From Bacillota bacterium (lineage in GTDB: Bacteria > Bacillota > UBA4882 > UBA8346), in NCBI GenBank assembly GCA_023415835.1, contig JAEZJK010000022.1, forward strand, positions 1 to 22,157: a stretch of DNA of 22,157 bases. The letters are read 5' to 3'. This document shows positions 15,291 to 22,157 of this stretch, one piece after another. Within the stretch, counting starts at the first letter, position 1. Every line of letters starts with the position of its first letter. The notes under the pieces were generated by a model. It did not search any database, was not told the DNA's origin, and saw only the letters and a program-made list of their open reading frames with translations. A program made the position numbers and the translations under genes.

Positions 15291-15599
15291 TCAAACTTTT
15301 ATCTCCCCCAGTCCATTTCCGATCAGCGCCGTCCAATATCCGATGGCGATTCCCCGCATTAGCCCTTGGGTGTAGATGACCTCATCCTGCCGGTTAATCT
15401 GCTTAATCCATTCCTCGTCGTATTCCCGGAGCAATTTCCGGTCCTCTGGGTTGAGCTTCTCCTTGATCTGTTTCAGCAGTTCGTCGGGGCGTTCGCCCAG
15501 CTGATTGTATTCCGGGTCGTAAAAAAGAATCGTATCATGGATGTGCATGATGTGTTCGAGGATCATGGCTTGAATGCCTTTGTGAGAGTCGGTTAGCAT
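15291..15599 (-). CDS. Small hypothetical protein
   Basis: A 102-residue, mostly helical, acidic protein. I do not recognise it with certainty; the layout (PEYNQLGERPDELLKQIKEKL, then EYDEEW, then a C-terminal YTQGLMRGIAIGYW) recalls small Clostridial proteins of the DUF6809 kind, where a helical body ends in a Gly-rich YxxGxxxG segment. The ATG start at 15599 has a good GGAGGT 6 nt upstream, so it is probably expressed. It is divergent from the XRE repressor at 15829 and may be under its control through the shared 15600-15813 region. Confidence 0.6.
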   Translation of the reverse strand: MLTDSHKGIQAMILEHIMHIHDTILFYDPEYNQLGERPDELLKQIKEKLNPEDRKLLREYDEEWIKQINRQDEVIYTQGLMRGIAIGYWTALIGNGLGEIKV

Positions 15600-15722
15600 T
15601 GGTTTACCTCCGACGGTTATTAGGATAATTTGTTACCAGTTCACAGTTAACAACTGATGGTTAATTATGAATGCTAGTTAGCTGTTTAAAAATAAATTAT
15701 CGAAACTATTTTGTCTCCGTTT

Positions 15723-15763
15723 GGTGACTAATTACTTAAATTATAAATCACCGTTCGGTGACT
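15723..15763 (+). promoter_or_regulatory. Operator palindrome and half-sites of the XRE repressor
   Basis: TCACCG-TT-CGGTGA at 15748-15761 is a perfect 14-bp palindrome. The half-site GGTGACT occurs twice, at 15723-15729 and 15757-15763 (34 bp apart), and a third GGTGA-like copy (GGTGGTGA) overlaps the regulator's leader at 15813-15820. This is the usual layout for autoregulation by a Cro/C1-type dimer in a divergent intergenic region. Confidence 0.6.
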
Positions 15764-15775
15764 GTCAATGCCAAA

Positions 15776-15804
15776 TTGCTTTCCCTATTTTCTTATGATA
15801 AAAT
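15776..15804 (+). promoter_or_regulatory. Promoter of the XRE regulator
   Basis: TTGCTT (15776-15781), a 17-bp spacer and TAAAAT (15799-15804), with TG one base before the -10. It begins 15 bp after the palindromic operator, so a bound repressor would cover or abut the -35. Confidence 0.6.
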
Positions 15805-15828
15805 CACTCCTAGGTGGTGAAAATCGAG

Positions 15829-16047
15829 TTGGAACCAAAAGAAATTTTTGCACAACGGCTGAAAGAGCTTCGGGAAGAACATCAATTAACCCAAGAGCAG
15901 TTAGCCGAGAAAATAGCTACCAAAAAGCAAACCTTAAGCCGCTACGAAAAAAATCAAAGAGAACCGGGAATTAATATTGTAACAAGGATTGCGAATTTTT
16001 TTGAAGTATCAATTGATTATTTGGCTGGGAGGAAGAATCAAAAATGA
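15829..16047 (+). CDS. XRE-family (Cro/C1-type) HTH transcriptional regulator
   Basis: A 72-residue protein that is almost entirely one HTH domain: RLKELREEHQLTQEQLAEKI, then TLSRYEKNQREP, then IANFFEVSIDYLAG. It has no sensor or peptidase tail, so it is the size of a phage or mobile-element repressor. The start is uncertain. GTG codons at 15814 and 15817 are in frame, but the only ribosome binding site (AGGTGGTGA) overlaps them, so I prefer TTG 15829, about 9 nt downstream of that site. It is preceded by a good promoter and a palindromic operator. The divergent gene at 15291-15599 is the nearest possible target. Confidence 0.85.
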   Translation: MEPKEIFAQRLKELREEHQLTQEQLAEKIATKKQTLSRYEKNQREPGINIVTRIANFFEVSIDYLAGRKNQK

Positions 16048-16144
16048 TAATAAAAGGATAAGCTATCATTAAGGCGGAGGTTTTAGATCATAACTAATTA
16101 ATATCCAAGTGATTTCAGTACAGCCGGTTAATGGATATGTTCCT

Positions 16145-16248
16145 AATATATCTACCATCACGGGCATATTATCAATGTTCTCATCCCTTACCGTCGTTCG
16201 ATTCTCGCCACACACTCAATATGATAGGTATGGGGGAATATATCTACC
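16145..16248. repeat. 12-bp direct repeat AATATATCTACC
   Basis: Exact copies lie at 16145-16156 and 16237-16248, 92 bp apart. The second copy falls within the methyltransferase remnant. This suggests a small duplication or insertion scar. No gene otherwise occupies 16048-16402. Confidence 0.45.
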
Positions 16249-16250
16249 GA
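16188..16250 (-). pseudogene. 3'-terminal remnant of an RlmD/RumA-type 23S rRNA uracil methyltransferase
   Basis: Only 20 codons and a stop remain: SVDIFPHTYHIECVARIERR. VD(M/I)FPHTxHVExV is the near-invariant C-terminal signature of the RumA/TrmA family, which methylates uracil C5 in rRNA or tRNA. Upstream (above 16250) the frame is closed and no other family motif is present. The gene must have been cut by a rearrangement, and its intact copy should be elsewhere. Confidence 0.62.
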
Positions 16251-16402
16251 CTATTTAATAATTATTGACCAACTAATTATTTACGACCAGTATAAAACTT
16301 ATATTTTTAAAAATACAGTAAATTTACTGTAATTATGTGATTCAAAACCTGACCTCTTAAAACTTTTTTCAAAGATGTTAAATGTATATAGAAAACTAAT
16401 TG

Positions 16403-16996
16403 TTAAACACCTAGTATAACTCTAAATTCTTCTTTTAACTCCTTGTGTATATCAGGCAAAATTTCTTCAATCATAATATGAATCTTAGAAGATATTTTAT
16501 TTTTTTCTTCCTGGGCAAATGGGTTAGCGGATAAATCATGGTATAATCTTTGGATTTGATTTATAGTAACATGTGTTTCACTTAATAAATGTTTTATTTT
16601 CCTACATGTCTCATCTTTAAAGTATAATGTTTTTAAATCAAAATAGTTATTAAATTCTTCGCAACTCTGTAAAACTTGCTCTCGATTATCATCACTAAAT
16701 ATATCAAAATAATTTTTAAGATCTTCCCCCATTTTTCTTGACTTTAGATATAGTACTTCAATTGCTTCAGCTTGTTTTTCATGTAATTTACTAAATCTAA
16801 TTTGATACTCGATAGAATTTTTCTTTAAATCTTCTTTATGCTTTTCGAGTTCTAATAATAATTTATTCTTATGATTTTCAATATTGATTGTTAAATACCT
16901 ATCAAATAATACTTTAGAAAGCCATGATAATGCACCAACTGCAATAGTAAAGTAGCTTGTATTTTGAATAAAAACAAACCAATCCATAGGTACCAC
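16403..16996 (-). CDS. Membrane-anchored coiled-coil protein, partner of the KAP NTPase
   Basis: A 197-residue protein with one N-terminal transmembrane helix (about 13-31), a charged coiled coil (about 37-75) and a helical remainder. The stretch EYQIRFSKLHEKQAEAIEVLY resembles a widespread uncharacterised group of short membrane/coiled-coil proteins often seen in accessory regions; I know of no assigned function. It starts 2 bp after the stop of the KAP NTPase gene, so the two are surely cotranscribed and probably translationally coupled. The start is GTG 16996 or ATG 16987: the first lies 11 nt after GGAAGG, the second 5 nt after AAGTGG. Base composition is AT-rich like its partner and unlike the first 12 kb, suggesting transfer as a unit. 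Inferred role: membrane tether or effector. Confidence 0.7.
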   Translation of the reverse strand: MVPMDWFVFIQNTSYFTIAVGALSWLSKVLFDRYLTINIENHKNKLLLELEKHKEDLKKNSIEYQIRFSKLHEKQAEAIEVLYLKSRKMGEDLKNYFDIFSDDNREQVLQSCEEFNNYFDLKTLYFKDETCRKIKHLLSETHVTINQIQRLYHDLSANPFAQEEKNKISSKIHIMIEEILPDIHKELKEEFRVILGV

Positions 16997-16998
16997 TT

Positions 16999-19197
16999 CT
17001 AATTTTCCCTTCCTTCATCGTGAATTAATTCCGGTTTTAATTCGCTTTTTTGCTGATCAGCAAAAAAAGCAGTCCACCAATTTGGAACTTTTAATGTCCT
17101 TTCAAATTTCTGTTCAAAATCAATACGGATTCTGTTTAGGGAATATATATATCTTGGGTTGAAAGGTCTACTTAAAGCACTAGACCAAATTTTATCAAAG
17201 ATTTCTGTTTCCGAAATAAAGATACTTGTCTGACGTTTTGTCAGATACTCAGAAATTAGAATAAGTTCTACCAAATTATCTTGTATAATTCGATTTTCTC
17301 TTGCTCTATTCAAGATGTTTAAAAAATTTCCTAAATTTGGTTCTTTCCAGAAACAACTCTCTTTTCTAAAAAAAACATATTCATAAATTGGATTACTCAT
17401 AAATCTAAATCTTTGTATACCATTTTCTTCTTCAAACTTTTGTAAAAGGTGATTTACTGTTTTGGGTTCTAAAATATTTGAAAGTTCATCTATCATCTGC
17501 TTTCTTAATTCCATCCCTTCTATTTCTGGAGGATATAACTCCCACGGCTTTATTTTATTAAGCATTTTAACAGGTGATAAAGTTGCTTCCCTTACCAATA
17601 TTTGAATAAATAATTTTTCGTCATTTCTTATCTTGATATAATTATCAGAGTCATCAAATTGAACCCATTTTAATATCATCTTTAAAACTAAATCAAAATC
17701 CTCAACATCCAAATTAGTTTTTCCTATAAAACCTTCTAACTCATATGACATAATAGAAATTAAACTGAGGTTCTTTTCTGCTTGTTCAAGATGGGCATTT
17801 AAATTTTCAATAGCTATTGCATCTGCTGCCATATTAAGTATATTCTCTCTAAAATCAATCAGTTTTTTAAATAATGATTTAAAAACAAGATTCCAAGAAT
17901 AATCATGTTTTTTTGAGAACTCGACTATCCATGACTCTACATTGGTGTATGTAAAGTCATCACCTATTGATGCTAAAAACAAATCAAATTCTTTTCCTGT
18001 AATTATTGGAGACTGCTCTCCCAAATAGGCATGGAAAATGAGTGTTTCGTTACTCATGGATAAAGGAATATGTTTCCCTATCTCTAGAATAAGGTTTGTT
18101 AATTCAATTTTTAAGGGTTCATCAATTTGAAGTTTTGAATAAATATGCGATAAAATTTTTTCAACTTCTCCAATTTCCCTTTCATCTAATCTTATTGAAG
18201 TAATTTTTTCCACCAAAGGTTTATTATCTAGTAATTCTTTTATTAATTCATGTTTTAAAAGTTTTAGTATAACAAATAAAAATAAAACCTCCCATTGTAT
18301 TTCTGATTCATCAAACCGAGAAATATAAGGTTTAAGACTCCAAATTTGTCTTAAAAACATTCGTAAAGTTCGTGGGTTTTCCGGTAAAAATTCAAATATA
18401 TTAGCTAATGCTTCTCGGTTAATAAAAGAACAATATTTATCGATATCTGCATTAATAAGTAACCAAAGATTTTCTTTAGATGGAACGGGGACCCATTTTG
18501 GAAAATCTATTATTTTTTCCAAAAACTTAATCCCATCTCCCCAGCCAGAATGAAACTCCTTTAAAGCTTGACCCACTGATTCTGGATCAAATGACATAAT
18601 GAAAATAAATCCTGGTAAATCAAGTAATTCCTTAACAGAATAAAGTAATTCTGGAATAAGTTTTGGATGTGTTCTATCTAAATCATCAATAAAAATGAAT
18701 ATTTTTTTATTATTAATAGTTTTACTTAATTTTTGAAGGTCCTTTTGACCAAATTCAACAAACCTACTTATAACAGAATACCCTGCATCAGTAATAGCTC
18801 CTGATACTTCATGTACTTTAGATAACGATTTAATAAATTCAGTAGAGTTAGAAAGTAAAGCTTTAAATTCTTTTTTGAAACTAAATCTCTTCAAATTCGA
18901 ATCATAATTTTTTAAAGAACGGTGTAAAATTAAAACAAATTCTTTCCACATTATATTAGTATTATTATATTTCCAAGGATTAAACCTAATAATAATATGG
19001 TTTTCAGAATTAGCAATTTGTTCAATTAGGTATAGAATGGATGTCTTCCCGGAGCCCCACTTTCCATAAATACCTATTCGAACAGGCCATTCATCAGGGC
19101 TATTCATAGCAATTTGAAATATTTCATTTGCAAAACCCCACCTACCTAAGTAATCCTCATCACGTTTTTGAATAGGATTATCATAACCTTGACTCAT
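16999..19197 (-). CDS. KAP-family P-loop NTPase
   Basis: A 732-residue STAND-like ATPase. Walker A is GKWGSGKT (45-52), RFNPWKYNN (71-79) follows as in KAP proteins, and Walker B is IFIFIDDLDR (166-175), then a sensor-like FIFIMSFDPESVGQAL. KAP stands for Kidins220/ARMS and PifA; PifA of plasmid F blocks phage T7, and many bacterial KAP proteins are membrane-linked. I see no strong transmembrane helices between Walker A and B here, so membrane attachment may come from the downstream partner. The C-terminal ~450 residues are helical and unrecognised, and could be a sensor. ATG 19197 has AGAGGT 9 nt upstream and a promoter at 19255-19284. AT-rich composition and decayed mobile DNA nearby suggest an acquired, possibly defensive, cassette. 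Confidence 0.85.
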   Translation of the reverse strand: MSQGYDNPIQKRDEDYLGRWGFANEIFQIAMNSPDEWPVRIGIYGKWGSGKTSILYLIEQIANSENHIIIRFNPWKYNNTNIMWKEFVLILHRSLKNYDSNLKRFSFKKEFKALLSNSTEFIKSLSKVHEVSGAITDAGYSVISRFVEFGQKDLQKLSKTINNKKIFIFIDDLDRTHPKLIPELLYSVKELLDLPGFIFIMSFDPESVGQALKEFHSGWGDGIKFLEKIIDFPKWVPVPSKENLWLLINADIDKYCSFINREALANIFEFLPENPRTLRMFLRQIWSLKPYISRFDESEIQWEVLFLFVILKLLKHELIKELLDNKPLVEKITSIRLDEREIGEVEKILSHIYSKLQIDEPLKIELTNLILEIGKHIPLSMSNETLIFHAYLGEQSPIITGKEFDLFLASIGDDFTYTNVESWIVEFSKKHDYSWNLVFKSLFKKLIDFRENILNMAADAIAIENLNAHLEQAEKNLSLISIMSYELEGFIGKTNLDVEDFDLVLKMILKWVQFDDSDNYIKIRNDEKLFIQILVREATLSPVKMLNKIKPWELYPPEIEGMELRKQMIDELSNILEPKTVNHLLQKFEEENGIQRFRFMSNPIYEYVFFRKESCFWKEPNLGNFLNILNRARENRIIQDNLVELILISEYLTKRQTSIFISETEIFDKIWSSALSRPFNPRYIYSLNRIRIDFEQKFERTLKVPNWWTAFFADQQKSELKPELIHDEGREN

Positions 19198-19254
19198 TTC
19201 TTTACTACCTCTTTTTCTTGACTATTATTACTCTGACTATTCTCCAGTAAAACT

Positions 19255-19284
19255 ATTGTAGATTACTTATTATCCTTTTTTAAA
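19255..19284 (-). promoter_or_regulatory. Candidate promoter of the KAP cassette
   Basis: On the minus strand TTTAAA (19284-19279), an 18-bp spacer and TACAAT (19260-19255). It lies 58 bp before the KAP start codon. The DNA is AT-rich, so chance matches are possible. Confidence 0.4.
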
Positions 19285-19345
19285 GATTCATTTTTCTTCT
19301 TCTTCTGGATATAGTACTTTTATCGCTGAGTTCCATCTTTCACGC

Positions 19346-19768
19346 TCAGGTGCGTTTTCGAAATTCATAATTCGCCCTGATTTTGTTTTCATTTAATACC
19401 CATCTATATTCACAATCATTACATTTCCAAGTCCCTTTAAGAAACAATATCGGAACGCCAAATATCAAAAAACCTCCTAATAGCAACCAACCGGATATTC
19501 TTTTAAATTTTAAATTATTTGAATCACAGTTAGGGCATTTATCTTCCTCAACAGGTTTTTGGTCCACGATCTCCAACGTTTTTTCAACATCTTTTGAATT
19601 TATGTATAGTTTCACTCCCCAAACCGCATAAGAATATAACTAATTTAAACTGATAATGTTATCATCAAAAATATAGCAACTTACTCCCTCTGCTTCCAAT
19701 CTCATTTTTAATAAATAGGCATCAATCGGCCAAATAAATGTAGCTAGTTTTATTAATTCTTCTTGCAT
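19346..19768 (-). pseudogene. DUF2007-like/zinc-ribbon membrane protein interrupted by TAG
   Basis: Read through one stop, this is a 140-codon gene. ATG 19768 (GGAGAG upstream) opens MQEELIKLATFIWPIDAYLL and IFDDNIISLN, then TAG at 19640-19642 (codon 43), then LYSYAVWGVKLYINSKDVEK in the same frame. DUF2007-like proteins typically read DENIV(S/N)MNWLYSNAVGGVKL here, so TAG replaces a conserved Trp (TGG to TAG, one base). The C-terminal half is a zinc ribbon, CPNC...CNDC, split by a hydrophobic helix (WLLLGGFLIFGVPILFL). Family function is unknown (suggested signalling or protein contact). The part after the stop remains open and could be read from GTG 19615, but the site is poor. Confidence 0.7.
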
Positions 19769-19942
19769 TTCATCTCTCCAAATTAATGCACCTAAAAATT
19801 ACATTATTCTTAATTCTTCCTAATTACAAATATATCCTCCAAATTTCCATAAATTTATCCCCATCACTTTTCCCCCGAGTTTCCCTTATTAAAACTTTTT
19901 CTCCCTATGTTTTATCTTCACAAAAAAGCCGTAGATAAAAAT

Positions 19943-20029
19943 AACCACAGAGAACACGGGGAACACCAGAGGAATCCTTTAAACCAAAGATTTGAGAGAT
20001 TTTACTCTGTGCCTATGCTTACTGTGGTT
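19943..20029. repeat. Imperfect inverted repeat with AACCACAGAG ends
   Basis: AACCACAG (19943-19950) and CTGTGGTT (20022-20029) are inverted arms, each continuing into a CACAGAG/ACTCTGTG-like stretch. Inside are short direct copies of GAACAC. From memory, similar AACCACAGAGxACACxGAG repeats are dispersed in many bacterial genomes. The flanking 19769-20058 has no gene. Confidence 0.5.
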
Positions 20030-20058
20030 TGATTTATGTTGAATAATTGTTTTACTCT

Positions 20059-20937
20059 TCAATCATAAACTGGCCTTATTTTAATACTTTTAACCTTTTT
20101 ATTTGAGGAATCCAACTCGAAAATAATAGCTTGCCAACGATTAACTCCATCACTTGTTTTATACATTACTTGATATTCAACCGAGTTATTATCGCCTGGT
20201 TCTGAATATCCATAAGCTAAATATATTTTTTCAACACTATCACCAACTGTTAAACCTCTAAAGGTAGAATATTTATATGTGTCTATCTTTAAGTGATCTG
20301 CAATATAAAACCTATCTTCATCTTTGTAGAATTGCATCGAAATACCATCGTACATATAATTTTTATATTCAATATTCCCTTCGAAATAATGATCCATGTT
20401 TCCTTTTTCATTTTGTAAAGGTTGCCCCAATAACTTTATAGTTTCATCTTCTGAATCACCAATTTTTAATCCACCTAATATAAAATCTTTATAATATTTT
20501 TGATACCCATACCCAATTCCTTTAATGAAATCTCGGTTATTCTCATTTAAAACTTGGTCTACCTTTTCTTTAGCTTCCATAAAAAGTTTATCAGCCATTT
20601 CCTGCTCGTTATTGTCCGCACTTATTACAGCAAGATTATATATTGCCTTTAATTCATCAGGTGTTCCACTATAAGACTTCCTAGTTAAATCTAGCATTTT
20701 CTTAGCCAAATCTAATGCTTGGGAATATTGACCTTGTTGATATAATTGGGCCAAAGTATCATTTAATTCATCTAATTCACTTTTTGGTTTTTCTTCTTCA
20801 TATGTATTACTTGAATCGAGGCTGTTATTGGATTGTATTTGCTTTTTATCTATTTTAAAGTCAAATTTCCATAGTAATAGTACACTCATAATAAATATTG
20901 AGATACATATAATTACAAGCAGATTCTTTTTTTTCAT
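20059..20937 (-). CDS. Membrane-anchored TPR protein with two SmpA-like motifs
   Basis: A 292-residue protein. An uncleaved signal anchor (5-23) is followed by an Asn/Ser/Glu-rich linker (about 30-52), a TPR-like helical part (about 55-130, with LYQQGQYSQALDLAKKML), and a C-terminal domain with two related motifs, GLKIGDSEDETIKLLGQP (156-173) and GLTVGDSVEKIYLAYGYSEP (228-247). The latter pattern (G-x-x-x-G-D/M-S-x-x-x-hydrophobic-x-G-x-P) is that of SmpA/OmlA- or DUF4309-like domains, suggesting a duplicated extracytoplasmic fold. The start ATG has GGAGTG upstream. It follows the broken small gene at 20953-21299 by 15 bp, so they formed an operon. Function unknown; AT-rich composition suggests accessory DNA. 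Confidence 0.68.
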   Translation of the reverse strand: MKKKNLLVIICISIFIMSVLLLWKFDFKIDKKQIQSNNSLDSSNTYEEEKPKSELDELNDTLAQLYQQGQYSQALDLAKKMLDLTRKSYSGTPDELKAIYNLAVISADNNEQEMADKLFMEAKEKVDQVLNENNRDFIKGIGYGYQKYYKDFILGGLKIGDSEDETIKLLGQPLQNEKGNMDHYFEGNIEYKNYMYDGISMQFYKDEDRFYIADHLKIDTYKYSTFRGLTVGDSVEKIYLAYGYSEPGDNNSVEYQVMYKTSDGVNRWQAIIFELDSSNKKVKSIKIRPVYD

Positions 20938-20952
20938 ATTTTACACTCCTCA

Positions 20953-21299
20953 TTATTTATTCATTGTCCTCCACCGATCAACTGAAATAATATTACCCGA
21001 AATTACATCATCCACAAGAATTTTAGTTAAATCCGGTTCACTTAAACAGTTTGCCATCTGACTGTATGATCCGGATGGTTCTCTCCTTCATAAATGCAAT
21101 AATAATCATGATATTCATCATTACTATATTTATCCTGAACTCCATCTAATCCCATCATTACATTTACTTTACCATTACTAGCCTTTCTAACCTCTTCCCG
21201 AAATTCGGCTAGTTCAGGCACGTTTTTCTCCAAATAATCCATTGCCTGATCACAGTTCTTCTCCATTATTTCGTTATAATCAAGCATTTCCTTGAGCAA
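20953..21299 (-). pseudogene. Small hypothetical gene with a frameshift
   Basis: The first frame (start near 21299 or ATG 21287) gives an acidic protein with YHDYYCIYEG and ENHPDHTVRWQTV, stopping at 21042. One base back, the next frame continues CLSEPDLTKILVDDVISG and NIISVDRWRTMNK, stopping at 20953. The two parts join naturally as ...RWQT-LSEPDLTKILVDD..., which suggests a single-base deletion near 21045 in a gene of about 115 codons. I do not recognise the family. The start is doubtful, since no good ribosome binding site precedes either candidate. Confidence 0.5.
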
Positions 21300-21308
21300 A
21301 CCTCTATA

Positions 21309-21465
21309 CGAGGGATAGGGTTGCCTTTAGTCCCTCGACATTTATCCTGCCATTCCAGTTATCGGTTACCAATTGGAAAAACTTAGGCAAAAGATGATTA
21401 TACGTAGCTAGTTACACGTAAAACTCAGCTTGACTTATCCCTGTTTTAACCCCCTGTACAAAGAA
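21309..21465 (-). other. Gene-poor stretch with an unrecognised coding remnant
   Basis: Within the gap 21300-21685, a minus-strand frame without a start codon reads YNHLLPKFFQLVTDNWNG then RINVEGLKATLSLV and a stop (about 21312-21410). It looks protein-like but I cannot name it. CGAGGGA (21309-21315) and TCCCTCG (21331-21337) form a 7-bp inverted repeat beside its end. I see nothing clear in 21466-21665. Confidence 0.3.
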
Positions 21466-21685
21466 CACAAAAACAAAGGAAGATCCAAAATAGCCCCCAA
21501 AGCATGGTGGTTACCCTGTTTCAAAGTGCAAAGTGCCACCTTCCAAACCAACGCCGGAATTTACTGAAATGGGAGATACAAATTTGATGCCGTAACATGT
21601 TATTGGTTATAATTTTATCTTCTGGAAATATTATAAAGCAAAACTTGCTTCAATAATTATTCCATATTAAAATGGAGGTGAGGAA

Positions 21686-22048
21686 GTGGTTACCATGAGT
21701 ATTTTATGGGATGAGAAAACAGATCTGCAAAAAAGACTATCAGAGATCATCGCGGACTATCAAAAACAAATCACGTCTTGTTCTGATGTGGCATCGGTCT
21801 TTGTCGGCCTGGCAACCGGATCGGATAAAGAACTGTTACATCTTTTAATCAACCTGCCCTCGGAGATTCGTTCAGAATTACTGGAGTATATTCAAAATTA
21901 CGTTATTGAAGAAGATATCCCAGAGAAACGACACTTAGACAACTTCTTCTTACCTCTCCCCATAAAGACTTGGAAATTCCTATCTATCGTTCCACAACCA
22001 TTTCGGCTATTACCTGACTTATCCCCTTTGGAACTATGCTTTTCATAA
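21686..22048 (+). CDS. Hypothetical protein, 3' end antisense to an IS fragment
   Basis: A 120-codon frame starting at GTG 21686, with a strong GGAGGTGAGG upstream (an in-frame ATG follows at codon 4). The first ~75 residues are helical and acidic (LWDEKTDLQKRLSEIIADY, LPSEIRSELLEYIQNYVIEE) and look genuine, but I do not recognise them. From about 21985 the frame runs antisense through the transposase fragment, so the last ~20 residues are probably an artefact of the insertion and the original gene was truncated. Confidence 0.5.
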   Translation: MVTMSILWDEKTDLQKRLSEIIADYQKQITSCSDVASVFVGLATGSDKELLHLLINLPSEIRSELLEYIQNYVIEEDIPEKRHLDNFFLPLPIKTWKFLSIVPQPFRLLPDLSPLELCFS

Positions 22049-22157
22049 CCAAGATGCTCGTTCATTTCGGCTTCGAATACTTCCTGAAGGGTGTCTTTGA
22101 ATATCTCTTTGAGTTTGTCAGAAATATCATCCATGGTCCGGCACTGCTTTGCTAGGT
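21985..22157 (-). mobile_element. IS256-family transposase 5' fragment
   Basis: A minus-strand frame from ATG 22134 reads MDDISDKLKEIFKDTLQEVF, then EAEMNEHLGYEKHSSKGDKS, then GNSRNG. This is the N-terminal signature of IS256-type (mutator) transposases, where GNSRNG(Y/K)xxKT and PRDR follow. After GNSRNGCGT (about 21988) the similarity stops abruptly, so the rest of the transposase is deleted here. Only about 49 codons remain. The upstream end of the element lies beyond the window. Confidence 0.78.

Noticed and set aside
16067..16172. Short minus-strand frame reading MPVMVDILGTYPLTG...
   Set aside because: About 33 codons with no ribosome binding site and no known family; noted only because it contains one copy of the 12-bp repeat.
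19288..19368. 26-codon minus-strand frame overlapping the end of the zinc-ribbon gene (starts MNFENAPERERW)
   Set aside because: Too short, weak ribosome binding site and no recognisable family; possibly a leftover of another gene but not supportable.
1..22157. CRISPR arrays, tRNA or rRNA genes
   Set aside because: No regularly spaced direct repeats, no cloverleaf with a TTCGAATCC-like arm and no rRNA signature were seen on either strand.

Overview
The window looks like a chromosomal segment from a spore-forming, low-to-mid GC Bacillota (Clostridia-like). Reasons: strong AGGAGG-type ribosome binding sites, frequent TTG and GTG starts, a BofC-type protein next to yebC (a neighbourhood known from Bacillota), a PrsW protease, an EF-G2-type GTPase and short Rho-independent terminators. 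The species cannot be fixed from sequence alone.

Positions 1-12158 read as mostly ordinary chromosome, nearly all on the minus strand: a secreted LCAT/lipase-like hydrolase, an EF-G-like GTPase, a BofC-domain membrane protein, YebC, PrsW, a GH105 unsaturated rhamnogalacturonyl hydrolase, a plus-strand cyclic-nucleotide-binding protein, a large PcRGLX/YetA-like (PL26-type) protein and methionine aminopeptidase. The GH105 and YetA-like genes suggest use of rhamnogalacturonan (pectin) fragments. Two things stand out between these genes. One is a probable structured non-coding RNA on the plus strand (about 4174-4406), with a perfect 10-bp closing stem and its own terminator. The other is a set of long nested inverted repeats (178-276, 3889-3979, 5902-5988, 6000-6047).

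Positions 12200-16260 are a decayed mobile-DNA zone: a radC remnant that has lost its JAMM active site, a group II intron (about 12954-14886) whose maturase is frameshifted, a GC-rich island packed with hairpins (14968-15196), a small hypothetical gene divergent from an XRE-type repressor with a clear palindromic operator, and a 21-codon remnant of an RlmD/RumA-type methyltransferase.

Positions 16400-22157 are visibly more AT-rich, which suggests acquired DNA. The centrepiece is a two-gene cassette: a KAP-type P-loop NTPase followed 2 bp later by a small membrane-anchored coiled-coil protein. This is the best candidate for an uncharacterised (possibly defence) system. Around it lie a DUF2007-like/zinc-ribbon gene broken by a Trp-to-TAG change, a membrane-anchored TPR protein with two SmpA-like motifs, a frameshifted small gene upstream of it, a hypothetical plus-strand gene, and the 5' part of an IS256-family transposase cut off at the window edge.
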